Below, one piece after another: positions 14,001 to 27,848 of a DNA stretch of 64,000 bases. The notes under the pieces are model-generated. The model saw only the letters and a program-made list of their open reading frames with translations. It did not search any database and had not been told where the DNA came from. The position numbers and the translations under genes are program-made. Source of the DNA: Nemertoderma westbladi (taxonomy: Eukaryota > Xenacoelomorpha > Nemertodermatida > Nemertodermatidae); NCBI GenBank assembly GCA_032718475.1, contig JAUCBJ010003662.1, forward strand, positions 33,802 through 97,801, given 5' to 3'. Numbering within the stretch: the first letter of the stretch is position 1; each line of letters begins with the position of its first letter.

Positions 14001-16150
14001 GTTGTTTGTTTGCTCACCTGTTCAGTTATATTACGTGGTTCTGTTGTTTGTTTGCTCACCTGTTCAGTTTTATTACGTGGTTCTGTTGTTTGTTTGCTCA
14101 CCTGTTCAGTTGTATTACGTGGTTCTGTTGTTTGTTTGCTCACCTGTTCAGTTTTATTACGTGGTTCTCTTGCTTGTTTGCTCACCTGTTCAGTTTTATT
14201 ACGTGGTTCTGTTGTTTGTTTGCTCACCTGTTCAGTTGTATTACGTGGTTCTGTTGTTTGTTTGCTCACCTGTTTAGTTTTTGTTTGCTCACCTGTTCAG
14301 TTTTATTACGTGGTTCTGTTGTTTGTTTGCTCACCTGTTCAGTTGTATTACGTGGTTCTGTTGTTTGTTTGCTCACCTGTTCAGTTTTATTACGTGGTTC
14401 TGTTGTTTGTTTGCTCACCTGTTCAGTTGTATTACGTGGTTCTGTTGGTTCAGTTTTATTACGTGGTTCTGTTGTTTGTTTACTCACCTGTTTAGTTTTT
14501 GTTTGCTCACCTGTTCAGTTGTATTACGTGGTTCTGTTGTTTGTTTGCTCACCTGTTCAGTTTTATTACGTGGTTCTGTTGTTTGTTTGCTCACCTGTTT
14601 AGTTTTTGTTTGCTCACCTGTTCAGTTTTATTACGTGGTTCTGTTGTTTGTTTGCTCACCTGTTCAGTTTTATTACGTGGTTCTGTTGTTTGTTTGCTCA
14701 CCTGTTCAGTTTTATTACGTGGTTCTGTTGTTTGTTTGCTCACCTGTTCAGTTGTATTACGTGGTTCTGTTGTTTGTTTGCTCTCCTGTTCAGTTGTATT
14801 ACGTGGTTCTGTTGTTTGTTTGCTCACCTGTTCAGTTGTATTACGTGGTTCTGTTGTTTGTTTGCTCACCTGTTCAGTTTTATTACGTGGTTCTGTTGTT
14901 TGTTTGCTCACCTGTTCAGTTGTATTACGTGGTTCTGTTGTTTGTTTGCTCACCTGTTCAGTTTTATTACGTGGTTCTGTTGTTTGTTTGCTCACCTGTT
15001 CAGTTGTATTACGTGGTTCTGTTGTTTGTTTGCTCACCTGTTCAGTTTTATTACGTGGTTCTGTTGTTTGTTTACTCACCTGTTTAGTTTTTGTTTGCTC
15101 ACCTGTTCAGTTGTATTACGTGGTTCTGTTGTTTGTTTGCTCACCTGTTCAGTTTTATTACGTGGTTCTGTTGTTTGTTTGCTCACCTGTTTAGTTTCTG
15201 TTTGCTCACCTGTTCAGTTTTATTACGTGGTTCTGTTGTTTGTTTGCTCACCTGTTCAGTTTTATTACGTGGTTCTGTTGTTTGTTTGCTCACCTGTTTA
15301 GTTTTTGTTTGCTCACCTGTTCAGTTTTATTACGTGGTTCTGTTGTTTGTTTGCTCACCTGTTTAGTTTTTGTTTGCTCACCTGTTCAGTTTTATTACGT
15401 GGTTCTGTTGTTTGTTTGCTCACCTGTTCAGTTTTATTACGTGGTTCTGTTGTTTGTTTGCTCACCTGTTTAGTTTTTGTTTGCTCACCTGTTCAGTTTT
15501 ATTACGTGGTTCTGTTGTTTGTTTGCTCACCTGTTCAGTTTTATTACGTGGTTCTGTTGTTTGTTTGCTCACCTGTTTAGTTTTTGTTTGCTCACCTGTT
15601 CAGTTTTATTACGTGGTTCTGTTGTTTGTTTGCTCACCTGTTCAGTTTTTGTTTGCTCACCTGTTCAGTTTTATTACGTGGTTCTGTTGTTTGTTTGCTC
15701 ACCTGTTCAGTTTTATTACGTGGTTCTGTTGTTTGTTTGCTCACCTGTTTAGTTTTTGTTTGCTCACCTGTTCAGTTTTATTACGTGGTTCTGTTGTTTG
15801 TTTGCTCACCTGTTCAGTTTTATTACGTGGTTCTGTTGTTTGTGTGCTCACCTGTTCAGTTTTATTACGTGGTTCTGTTGTTTGTTTGCTCACCTGTTCA
15901 GTTTTATTACGTGGTTCTGTTGTTTGTTTGCTCACCTGTTTAGTTTTTGTTTGCTCACCTGTTCAGTTGTATTACGTGGTTCTGTTGTTTGTTTGCTCAC
16001 CTGTTCAGTTTTATTACGTGGTTCTGTTGTTTGTTTACTCACCTGTTTAGTTTTTGTTTGCTCACCTGTTCAGTTGTATTACGTGGTTCTGTTGTTTGTT
16101 TGCTCACCTGTTCAGTTTTATTACGTGGTTCTGTTGTTTGTTTGCTCACC
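11090..16150. repeat. Two tandem 2,659-bp satellite copies containing a 107-bp sub-repeat
   Basis: Landmarks recur at +2,659: TTTTCTCACC (11140/13799), the 27-bp unit CTGTTGGTTCAG (11785/14444), CTCTCCTG (12122/14781) and GTGTGCTCACC (13183/15842). Inside each copy (about 12430-13500 and 15090-16150) the array switches to a mixed pattern of two full units plus one 23-bp unit (107 bp), or one full plus one short unit (65 bp). Confidence 0.85.
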
Positions 16151-16863
16151 TGTTTAGTTTTTGTTTGCTCACCTGTTCAGTTTTATTACGTGGTTCTGTT
16201 GTTTGTTTGCTCACCTGTTCAGTTTTATTACGTGGTTCTGTTGTTTGTTTGCTCACCTGTTCAGTTTTATTACGTGGTTCTGTTGTTTGTTTGCTCACCT
16301 GTTCAGTTGTATTACGTGGTTCTGTTGTTTGTTTGCTCACCTGTTCAGTTTTATTACGTGGTTCTGTTGTTTGTTTGCTCACCTGTTCAGTTGTATTACG
16401 TGGTTCTGTTGTTTGTTTGCTCACCTGTTCAGTTGTATTACGTGGTTCTGTTGTTTGTTTGCTCACCTGTTCAGTTTTATTACGTGGTTCTGTTGTTTGT
16501 TTGCTCACCTGTTCAGTTGTATTACGTGGTTCTGTTGTTTGTTTGCTCACCTGTTCAGTTTTATTACGTGGTTCTGTTGTTTGTTTGCTCACCTGTTCAG
16601 TTGTATTACGTGGTTCTGTTGTTTGTTTGCTCACCTGTTCAGTTTTATTACGTGGTTCTGTTGTTTGTTTACTCACCTGTTTAGTTTTTGTTTGCTCACC
16701 TGTTCAGTTGTATTACGTGGTTCTGTTGTTTGTTTGCTCACCTGTTCAGTTTTATTACGTGGTTCTGTTGTTTGTTTGCTCACCTGTTCAGTTTTATTAC
16801 GTGGTTCTGTTGTTTGTTTGCTCACCTGTTCAGTTGTATTACGTGGTTCTGTTGTTTGTTTAC

Positions 16864-18900
16864 TCACCTGTTTAGTTTTTGTTTGCTCACCTGTTCAGTT
16901 TTATTACGTGGTTCTGTTGTTTGTTTGCTCACCTGTTCAGTTTTATTACGTGGTTCTGTTGTTTGTTTGCTCACCTGTTCAGTTTTATTACGTGGTTCTG
17001 TTGTTTGTTTGCTCACCTGTTCAGTTGTATTACGTGGTTCTGTTGTTTGTTTGCTCACCTGTTCAGTTTTATTACGTGGTTCTGTTGTTTGTTTGCTCAC
17101 CTGTTCAATTGTATTACGTGGTTCTGTTGTTTGTTTGCTCACCTGTTCAGTTTTATTACGTGGTTCTGTTGTTTGTTTGCTCCCCTGTTCAGTTGTATTA
17201 CGTGGTTCTGCTGTTTGTTTGCTCACCTGTTCAGTTGTATTACGTGGTTCTGTTGTTTGTTTGCTCACCTGTTCAGTTGTAATACGTGGTTCTGTTGTTT
17301 GTTTGCTCACCTGTTCAGTTGTATTACGTGGTTCTGTTGTTTGTTTGCTCACCTGTTCACGTTTTTTTTACGTGGTTCTGTTGTTTGTTTGCTCACCTGT
17401 TCAGTTGTATTACGTGGTTCTGTTGTTTGTTTGCTCACCTGTTCAGTTTTATTACGTGGTTCTGTTGTTTGTTTGCTCACCTGTTCAGTTGTATTACGTG
17501 GTTCTGTTGTTTGTTTGCTCACCTGTTCAGTTTTATTACGTGGTTCTGTTGTTTGTTTGCTCACCTGTTCAGTTTTTGTTTGCTCACCTGTTCAGTTTTA
17601 TTACGTGGTTCTGTTGTTTGTTTGCTCACCTGTTCAGTTTTATTACGTGGTTCTGTTGTTTGTTTGCTCACCTGTTCAGTTTTATTACGTGGTTCTGTTG
17701 TTTGTTTGCTCACCTGTTCAGTTGTATTACGTGGTTCTGTTGTTTGTTTGCTCACCTGTTCAGTTTTATTACGTGGTTCTGTTGTTTGTTTGCTCACCTG
17801 TTCAGTTGTATTACGTGGTTCTGTTGTTTGTTTGCTCACCTGTTCAGTTGTATTACGTGGTTCTGTTGTTTGTTTGCTCACCTGTTCAGTTTTATTACGT
17901 GGTTCTGTTGTTTGTTTGCTCACCTGTTCAGTTGTATTACGTGGTTCTGTTGTTTGTTTGCTCACCTGTTCAGTTTTATTACGTGGTTCTGTTGTTTTTG
18001 ATTGCTCACCTGTTCAGTTGTATTACGTGGTTCTGTTGTTTGTTTGCTCACCTGTTCAGTTTTATTACGTGGTTCTGTTGTTTGTTTACTCACCTGTTTA
18101 GTTTTTGTTTGCTCACCTGTTCAGTTGTATTACGTGGTTCTGTTGTTTGTTTGCTCACCTGTTCAGTTTTATTACGTGGTTCTGTTGTTTGTTTGCTCAC
18201 CTGTTTAGTTTTTGTTTGCTCACCTGTTCAGTTTTATTACGTGGTTCTGTTGTTTGTTTGCTCACCTGTTTAGTTTTATTATGTGGTTCTGTTGTTTGTT
18301 TGCTCACCTGTTCAGTTTTATTACGTGGTTCTGTTGTTTGTTTGCTCACCTGTTCAGTTGTATTACGTGGTTCTGTTGTTTGTTTACTCACCTGTTTAGT
18401 TTTTGTTTGCTCACCTGTTCAGTTTTATTACGTGGTTCTGTTGTTTGTTTGCTCACCTGTTCAGTTTTATTACGTGGTTCTGTTGTTTGTTTGCTCACCT
18501 GTTCAGTTTTATTACGTGGTTCTGTTGTTTGTTTGCTCACCTGTTCAGTTGTATTACGTGGTTCTGTTGTTTGTTTGCTCACCTGTTCAGTTTTATTACG
18601 TGGTTCTGTTGTTTGTTTGCTCACCTGTTCAATTGTATTACGTGGTTCTGTTGTTTGTTTGCTCACCTGTTCAGTTTTATTACGTGGTTCTGTTGTTTGT
18701 TTGCTCCCCTGTTCAGTTGTATTACGTGGTTCTGCTGTTTGTTTGCTCACCTGTTCAGTTGTATTACGTGGTTCTGTTGTTTGTTTGCTCACCTGTTCAG
18801 TTGTAATACGTGGTTCTGTTGTTTGTTTGCTCACCTGTTCAGTTGTATTACGTGGTTCTGTTGTTTGTTTGCTCACCTGTTCACGTTTTTTTTACGTGGT
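16864..18900. repeat. Satellite block repeated at 1,524 bp
   Basis: Rare units CTGTTCAATTG (17103/18627), GCTCCCCTG (17180/18704) and CACGTTTTTTTTACGTG (17358/18882) recur at +1,524. The intervening 17.98 kb position has an unusual insertion, GTTTTTGATTGCTC, that occurs once. Confidence 0.75.
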
Positions 18901-21900
18901 TCTGTTGTTTGTTTGCTCACCTGTTCAGTTGTATTACGTGGTTCTGTTGTTTGTTTGCTCACCTGTTCAGTTTTATTACGTGGTTCTGTTGTTTGTTTGC
19001 TCACCTGTTCAGTTGTATTACGTGGTTCTGTTGTTTGTTTGCTCACCTGTTCAGTTTTATTACGTGGTTCTGTTGTTTGTTTGCTCACCTGTTCAGTTGT
19101 AATACGTGGTTCTGTTGTTTGTTTGCTCACCTGTTCAGTTGTATTACGTGGTTCTGTTGTTTGTTTGCTCACCTGTTCAGTTTTATTACGTGGTTCTGTT
19201 GTTTGTTTTCTCACCTGTTCAGGTTTTTTTACGTGGTTCTGTTGTTTGTTTGCTCACCTGTTCAGTTGTATTACGTGGTTCTGTTGTTTGTTTGCTCACC
19301 TGTTCAGTTGTATTACGTGGTTCTGTTGTTTGTTTGCTCACCTGTTCAGTTGTATTACGTGGTTCTGCTGTTTGTTTGCTCACCTGTTCAGTTGTATTAC
19401 GTGGTTCTGTTGTTTGTTTGCTCACCTGTTCAGTTTTATTACGTGGTTCTGTTGTTTGTTTGCTCACCTGTTCAGTTGTATTACGTGGTTCTGTTGTTTG
19501 TTTGCTCACCTGTTCAGTTGTATTACGTGGTTCTGTTGTTTGTTTGCTCACCTGTTCAGTTTTATTACGTGGTTCTGTTGTTTGTTTGCTCACCTGTTCA
19601 GTTTTATTACGTGGTTCTGTTGTTTGTTTGCTCACCTGTTCAGTTGTATTACGTGGTTCTGTTGTTTTTTTGCTCACCTGTTTAGTTTTTGTTTGCTCAC
19701 CTGTTCAGTTTTATTACGTGGTTCTGTTGTTTGTTTACTCACCTGTTTAGTTTTTGTTTGCTCACCTGTTCAGTTGTATTACGTGGTTCTGTTGTTTGTT
19801 TGCTCACCTGTTCAGTTTTATTACGTGGTTCTGTTGTTTGTTTGCTCACCTGTTCAGTTTTATTACGTGGTTCTGTTGTTTGTTTGCTCACCTGTTCAGT
19901 TGTATTACGTGGTTCTGTTGTTTGTTTGCTCACCTGTTCAGTTGTATTACGTGGTTCTGTTGTTTGTTTGCTCACCTGTTCAGTTTTATTACGTGGTTCT
20001 GTTGTTTGTTTGCTCACCTGTTCAGTTGTATTACGTGGTTCTGTTGTTTGTTTGCTCACCTGTTTAGTTTTTGTTTGCTCACCTGTTCAGTTTTATTACG
20101 TGGTTCTGTTGTTTGTTTACTCACCTGTTTAGTTTTTGTTTGCTCACCTGTTCAGTTGTATTACGTGGTTCTGTTGTTTGTTTGCTCACCTGTTCAGTTT
20201 TATTACGAGGTTCTGTTGTTTGTTTGCTCACCTGTTCAGTTTTATTACGTGGTTCTGTTGTTTGTTTGCTCACCTGTTCAGTTGTATTACGTGGTTCTGT
20301 TGTTTGTTTGCTCACCTGTTCAGTTGTATTACGTGGTTCTGTTGTTTGTTTGCTCACCTGTTCAGGTTTTTTTTACGTGGTTCTGTTGTTTGTTTGCTCA
20401 CCTGTTCAGTTTTATTACGTGGTTCTGTTGTTTGTTTGCTCACCTGTTCAGTTTTATTACGTGGTTCTGTTGTTTGTTTGCTCACCTGTTCAGTTGTAAT
20501 ACGTGGTTCTGTTGTTTGTTTGCTCACCTGTTCAGTTGTATTACGTGGTTCTGTTGTTTGTTTGCTCACCTGTTCAGGTTTTTTTTACGTGGTTCTGTTG
20601 TTTGTTTGCTCACCTGTTCAGTTGTATTACGTGGTTCTGTTGTTTGTTTGCTCACCTGTTCAGTTGTATTACGTGGTTCTGTTGTTTGTTTGCTCACCTG
20701 TTCAGTTGTATTACGTGGTTCTGTTGTTTGTTTGCTCACCTGTTCAGTTTTATTACGTGGTTCTGTTGTTTGTTTGCTCACCTGTTCAGTTGTATTACGT
20801 GGTTCTGTTGTTTGTTTGCTCACCTGTTCAGTTGTATTACGTGGTTCTGCTGTTTGTTTGCTCACCTGTTCAGTTGTATTACGTGGTTCTGTTGTTTGTT
20901 TGCTCACCTGTTCAGTTTTATTACGTGGTTCTGTTGTTTGTTTGCTCACCTGTTCAGTTGTATTACGTGGTTCTGTTGTTTGTTTGCTCACCTGTTCAGT
21001 TGTATTACGTGGTTCTGTTGTTTGTTTGCTCACCTGTTCAGTTTTATTACGTGGTTCTGTTGTTTGTTTGCTCACCTGTTCAGTTTTATTACGTGGTTCT
21101 GTTGTTTGTTTGCTCACCTGTTCAGTTGTATTACGTGGTTCTGTTGTTTGTTTGCTCACCTGTTTAGTTTTTGTTTGCTCACCTGTTCAGTTTTATTACG
21201 TGGTTCTGTTGTTTGTTTACTCACCTGTTTAGTTTTTGTTTGCTCACCTGTTCAGTTGTATTACGTGGTTCTGTTGTTTGTTTGCTCACCTGTTCAGTTT
21301 TATTACGTGGTTCAGTTGTTTGTTTGCTCACCTGTTCAGTTTTATTACGTGGTTCTGTTGTTTGTTTGCTCACCTGTTCAGTTGTATTACGTGGTTCTGT
21401 TGTTTGTTTGCTCACCTGTTCAGTTTTATTACGTGGTTCTGTTGTTTGTTTGCTCACCTGTTCAGTTGTATTACGTGGTTCTGTTGTTTGTTTGCTCACC
21501 TGTTCAGTTGTATTACGTGGTTCTGTTGTTTGTTTGCTCACCTGTTCAGTTTTATTACGTGGTTCTGTTGTTTGTTTGCTCACCTGTTTAGTTTTATTAC
21601 GTGGTTCTGTTGTTTGTTTGCTCACCTGTTCAGTTGTATTACGTGGTTCTGTTGTTTGTTTGCTCACTTGTTCAGTTGTATTACGTGGTTCTGTTGTTTG
21701 TTTGCTCACCTGTTCAGTTGTATTACGTGGTTCTGTTGTTTGTTTGCTCACCTGTTCAGTTTTATTACGTGGTTCTGTTGTTTGTTTGCTCACCTGTTCA
21801 GTTATATTACGTGGTTCTGTTGTTTGTTTGCTCACCTGTTCAGTTATATTACGTGGTTCTGTTGTTTGTTTGCTCACCTGTTCAGTTTTATTACGTGGTT

Positions 21901-24036
21901 CTGTTGTTTGTTTGCTCACCTGTTCAGTTGTATTACGTGGTTCTGTTGTTTGTTTACTCACCTGTTCAGTTGTATTACGTGGTTCTGTTGTTTGTTTGCT
22001 CACCTGTTCAGTTGTATTACGTGGTTCTGTTGTTTGTTTGCTCACCTGTTCAGTTGTATTACGTGGTTCTGTTGTTTGTTTACTCACCTGTTCAGTTGTA
22101 TTACGTGGTTCTGTTGTTTGTTTACTCACCTGTTCAGTTGTATTACGTGGTTCTGTTGTTTGTTTGCTCACCTGTTCAGTTTTATTACGTGGTTCTGTTG
22201 TTTGTTTGCTCACCTGTTCAGTTGTATTACGTGGTTCTGTTGTTTGTTTGCTCACCTGTTCCGTTATATTACGTGGTTCTGTTGTTTGTTTGCTCACCTG
22301 TTCAGTTGTATTACGTGGTTCTGTTGTTTGTTTGCTCACCTGTTCAGTTTTATTACGTGGTTCTGTTGTTTGTTTGCTCACCTGTTCAGTTGTATTACGT
22401 GGTTCTGTTGTTTGTTTGCTCACCTGTTCAGTTTTATTACGTGGTTCTCTTGCTTGTTTGCTCACCTGTTCAGTTTTATAACGTGGTTCTGTTGTTTGTT
22501 TGCTCACCTGTTCAGTTGTATTACGTGGTTCTGTTGTTTGTTTGCTCACCTGTTCAGTTATATTACGTGGTTCTGTTGTTTGTTTGCTCACCTGTTCAGT
22601 TTTATTACGTGGTTCCGTTGTTTGTTTGCTCACCTGTTCAGTTTTATTACGTGGTTCTGTTGTTTGTTTGCTCACATGTTCAGTTGTATTACGTGGTTCT
22701 GTTGTTTGTTTGCTCACCTGTTCAGTTTTATTACGTGGTTCTGTTGTTTGTTTGCTCACCTGTTCAGTTTTATTACGTGGTTCTGTTGTTTGTTTGCTCA
22801 CCTGTTCAGTTGTATTACGTGGTTCTGTTGTTTGTTTGCTCACCTGTTCAGTTATATTACGTGGTTCTGTTGTTTGTTTGCTCACCTGTTCAGTTATATT
22901 ACGTGGTTCTGTTGTTTGTTTGCTCACCTGTTCAGTTGTATTACGTGGTTCTGTTGTTTGTTTGCTCACCTGTTCAGTTTTATTACGTGGTTCTGTTGTT
23001 TGTTTGCTCACCTGTTCAGTTATATTACGTGGGTCTGTTGTTTGTTTGCTCACCTGTTCAGTTGTACATGTATTCCATGGTTCTGTTGTTTGTTTGCTCA
23101 CCTGTTCAGGTTTTTTACGTGGTTCTGTTGTTTGTTTGCTCACCTGTTCAGTTGTATTACGTGGTTCTGTTGTTTGTTTGCTCACCTGTTCAGTTGTATT
23201 ACGTGGTTCTGTTGTTTGTTTGCTCACCTGTTCAGTTGTATTACGTGGTTCTGTTGTTTGTTTGCTCACCTGTTCAGTTTTATTACGTGGTTCTGTTGTT
23301 TGTTTGCTCAGCTGTTCAGTTATATTACGTGGTTCTGTTGTTTGTTTGCTCACCTGTTCAGTTATATTACGTGGTTCTGTTGTTTGTTTGCTCACCTGTT
23401 CAGTTTTATTACGTGGTTCTGTTGTTTGTTTGCTCACCTGTTCAGTTATATTACGTGGTTCTGTTGTTTGTTTGCTCACCTGTTCAGTTGTATTACGTGG
23501 TTCTGTTGTTTGTTTGCTCACCTGTTCAGTTTTATTACGTGGTTCTGTTGTTTGTTTGCTCACCTGTTCAGTTGTATTACGTGGTTCTGTTGTTTGTTTG
23601 CTCACCTGTTCAGTTTTATTACGTGGTTCTGTTGTTTGTTTGCTCACCTGTTCAGTTTTATAACGTGGTTCTGTTGTTTGTTTGCTCACCTGTTCAGTTG
23701 TATTACGTGGTTCTGTTGTTAGTTTGCTCACCTTTTCAGTTTTATTACGTGGTTCTGTTGTTTGTTTGCTCACCTGTTCAGTTTTATTACGTGGTTCTGT
23801 TGTTTGTTTGCTCACCTGTTCAGTTGTATTACGTGGTTCTGTTGTTTGTTTGCTCACCTGTTCAGTTTTATTACGTGGTTCTGTTGTTTGTTTGCTCATC
23901 TGTTCAGTTTTATTACGTGGTTCTGTTGTTTGTTTGCTCACCTGTTCAGTTTTATTACGTGGTTCTGTTGTTTGTTTGCTCACCTGTTCAGTTGTATTAC
24001 GTGGTTCTGATGTTTGTTTACTCACCTGTTTAGTTT

Positions 24037-27000
24037 TTGTTTGCTCACCTGTTCAGTTTTATTACGTGGTTCTGTTGTTTGTTTACTCACCTGTTTAGTT
24101 TTTGTTTGCTCACCTGTTCAGTTGTATTACGTGGTTCTGTTGTTTGTTTGCTCACCTGTTCAGTTTTATTACGTGGTTCTGTTGTTTGTTTGCTCACCTG
24201 TTCAGTTTTATTACGTGGTTCTGTTGTTTGTTTGCTCACCTGTTCAGTTGTAATACGTGGTTCTGTTGTTTGTTTGCTCACCTGTTCAGTTGTATTACGT
24301 GGTTCTGTTGTTTGTTTGCTCACCTGTTCAGGTTTTTTTTACGTGGTTCTGTTGTTTGTTTGCTCACCTGTTCAGTTGTATTACGTGGTTCTGTTGTTTG
24401 TTTGCTCACCTGTTCAGTTTTATTACGTGGTTCTGTTGTTTGTTTGCTCACCTGTTCAGTTGTAATACGTGGTTCTGTTGTTTGTTTGCTCACCTGTTCA
24501 GTTGTATTACGTGGTTCTGTTGTTTGTTTGCTCACCTGTTCAGGTTTTTTTTACGTGGTTCTGTTGTTTGTTTGCTCACCTGTTCAGTTGTATTACGTGG
24601 TTCTGTTGTTTGTTTGCTCACCTGTTTAGTTTTTGTTTGCTCACCTGTTTAGTTTTTGTTTGCTCACCTGTTCAGTTTTATTACGTGGTTCTGTTGTTTG
24701 TTTGCTCACCTGTTTAGTTTTTGTTTGCTCACCTGTTTAGTTTTTGTTTGCTCACCTGTTCAGTTTTATTACGTGGTTCTGTTGTTTGTTTGCTCACCTG
24801 TTCAGTTGTATTACGTGGTTCTGTTGTTTGTTTGCTCACCTGTTCAGTTGTATTACGTGGTTCTGTTGTTTGTTTGCTCACCTGTTCAGTTTTATTACGT
24901 GGTTCTGTTGTTTGTTTGCTCACCTGTTCAGTTGTATTACGTGGTTCTGTTGTTTGTTTGCTCACCTGTTCAGTTGTATTACGTGGTTCTGCTGATTGTT
25001 TGCTCACCTGTTCAGTTGTATTACGTGGTTCTGTTGTTTGTTTGCTCACCTGTCCAGTTGTATTACGTGGTTCTGTTGTTTGTTTGCTCACCTGTTCAGT
25101 TGTATTACGTGGTTCTGTTGTTTGTTTGCTCACCTGTTCAGTTGTATTACGTGGTTCTGTTGTTTGTTTGCTCACCTGTTCAGTTTTATTACGTGGTTCT
25201 GTTGTTTGTTTGCTCACCTGTTCAGTTGTATTACGTGGTTCTGTTGTTTGTTTGCTCACCTGTTCAGTTGTATTACGTGGTTCTGCTGATTGTTTGCTCA
25301 CCTGTTCAGTTGTATTACGTGGTTCTGTTGTTTGTTTGCTCACCTGTTCAGTTGTATTACGTGGTTCTGTTGTTTGTTTGCTCACCTGTTCAGTTTTATT
25401 ACGTGGTTCTGTTGTTTGTTTGCTCACCTGTTCAGTTTTATTACGTGGTTCTGTTGTTTGTTTGCTCACCTGTTCAGTTGTATTACGTGGTTCTGCTGAT
25501 TGTTTGCTCACCTGTTCAGTTGTATTACGTGGTTCTGTTGTTTGTTTGCTCACCAGTTCAGTTGTATTACGTGGTTCTGTTGTTTGTTTGCTCACCTGTT
25601 CAGTTTTATTACGTGGTTCTGTTGTTTGTTTGCTCACCTGTTCAGTTGTATTACGTGGTTCTGTTGTTTGTTTGCTCACCTGTTCAGTTGTATTACGTGG
25701 TTCTGTTGTTTGTTTGCGCACCTGTTCAGTTGTATTACGTGGTTCTGTTGTTTGTTTGCTCACCTGTTCAGTTTTATTACGTGGTTCTGTTGTTTGTTTG
25801 CTCATCTGTTCAGTTTTATTACGTGGTTCTGTTGTTTGTTTGCTCACCTGTTCAGTTTTATTACGTGGTTCTGTTGTTTGTTTGCTCACCTGTTCAGTTG
25901 TATTACGTGGTTCTGATGTTTGTTTACTCACCTGTTTAGTTTTTGTTTGCTCACCTGTTCAGTTTTATTACGTGGTTCTGTTGTTTGTTTACTCACCTGT
26001 TTAGTTTTTGTTTGCTCACCTGTTCAGTTGTATTACGTGGTTCTGTTGTTTGTTTGCTCACCTGTTCAGTTTTATTACGTGGTTCTGTTGTTTGTTTGCT
26101 CACCTGTTCAGTTTTATTACGTGGTTCTGTTGTTTGTTTGCTCACCTGTTCAGTTGTAATACGTGGTTCTGTTGTTTGTTTGCTCACCTGTTCAGTTGTA
26201 TTACGTGGTTCTGTTGTTTGTTTGCTCACCTGTTCAGGTTTTTTTTACGTGGTTCTGTTGTTTGTTTGCTCACCTGTTCAGTTGTATTACGTGGTTCTGT
26301 TGTTTGTTTGCTCACCTGTTCAGTTTTATTACGTGGTTCTGTTGTTTGTTTGCTCACCTGTTCAGTTGTAATACGTGGTTCTGTTGTTTGTTTGCTCACC
26401 TGTTCAGTTGTATTACGTGGTTCTGTTGTTTGTTTGCTCACCTGTTCAGGTTTTTTTTACGTGGTTCTGTTGTTTGTTTGCTCACCTGTTCAGTTGTATT
26501 ACGTGGTTCTGTTGTTTGTTTGCTCACCTGTTTAGTTTTTGTTTGCTCACCTGTTTAGTTTTTGTTTGCTCACCTGTTCAGTTTTATTACGTGGTTCTGT
26601 TGTTTGTTTGCTCACCTGTTTAGTTTTTGTTTGCTCACCTGTTTAGTTTTTGTTTGCTCACCTGTTCAGTTTTATTACGTGGTTCTGTTGTTTGTTTGCT
26701 CACCTGTTCAGTTGTATTACGTGGTTCTGTTGTTTGTTTGCTCACCTGTTCAGTTGTATTACGTGGTTCTGTTGTTTGTTTGCTCACCTGTTCAGTTTTA
26801 TTACGTGGTTCTGTTGTTTGTTTGCTCACCTGTTCAGTTGTATTACGTGGTTCTGTTGTTTGTTTGCTCACCTGTTCAGTTGTATTACGTGGTTCTGCTG
26901 ATTGTTTGCTCACCTGTTCAGTTGTATTACGTGGTTCTGTTGTTTGTTTGCTCACCTGTCCAGTTGTATTACGTGGTTCTGTTGTTTGTTTGCTCACCTG

Positions 27001-27848
27001 TTCAGTTGTATTACGTGGTTCTGTTGTTTGTTTGCTCACCTGTTCAGTTGTATTACGTGGTTCTGTTGTTTGTTTGCTCACCTGTTCAGTTTTATTACGT
27101 GGTTCTGTTGTTTGTTTGCTCACCTGTTCAGTTGTATTACGTGGTTCTGTTGTTTGTTTGCTCACCTGTTCAGTTGTATTACGTGGTTCTGCTGATTGTT
27201 TGCTCACCTGTTCAGTTGTATTACGTGGTTCTGTTGTTTGTTTGCTCACCTGTTCAGTTGTATTACGTGGTTCTGTTGTTTGTTTGCTCACCTGTTCAGT
27301 TTTATTACGTGGTTCTGTTGTTTGTTTGCTCACCTGTTCAGTTTTATTACGTGGTTCTGTTGTTTGTTTGCTCACCTGTTCAGTTGTATTACGTGGTTCT
27401 GCTGATTGTTTGCTCACCTGTTCAGTTGTATTACGTGGTTCTGTTGTTTGTTTGCTCACCAGTTCAGTTGTATTACGTGGTTCTGTTGTTTGTTTGCTCA
27501 CCTGTTCAGTTTTATTACGTGGTTCTGTTGTTTGTTTGCTCACCTGTTCAGTTGTATTACGTGGTTCTGTTGTTTGTTTGCTCACCTGTTCAGTTGTATT
27601 ACGTGGTTCTGTTGTTTGTTTGCGCACCTGTTCAGTTGTATTACGTGGTTCTGTTGTTTGTTTGCTCACCTGTTCAGTTTTATTACGTGGTTCTGTTGTT
27701 TGTTTGCTCATCTGTTCAGTTTTATTACGTGGTTCTGTTGTTTGTTTGCTCACCTGTTCAGTTTTATTACGTGGTTCTGTTGTTTGTTTGCTCACCTGTT
27801 CAGTTGTATTACGTGGTTCTGATGTTTGTTTACTCACCTGTTTAGTTT
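24037..27848. repeat. Two tandem 1,906-bp higher-order copies of the satellite
   Basis: Every landmark in 24037-25942 recurs at +1,906 in 25943-27848. Landmarks include CCTGTCCAG, CACCAGTTCAG, GCGCACC and CTGATGTTTG units and two poly-T units. The translated frames of the two copies look identical throughout. A third copy starts at 27849 and follows for about 1.5 kb with small indels until about 29390. Related copies lie at about 34.0-35.6 kb and 35.64-37.1 kb. This is the cleanest higher-order repeat in the window. Confidence 0.9.

Noticed and set aside
17355-17376. CACGT-T-run-ACGTG dyad as a regulatory palindrome.
   Set aside because: It is a single-base variant of the common poly-T unit, present only in two duplicated copies (17.36 and 18.88 kb).
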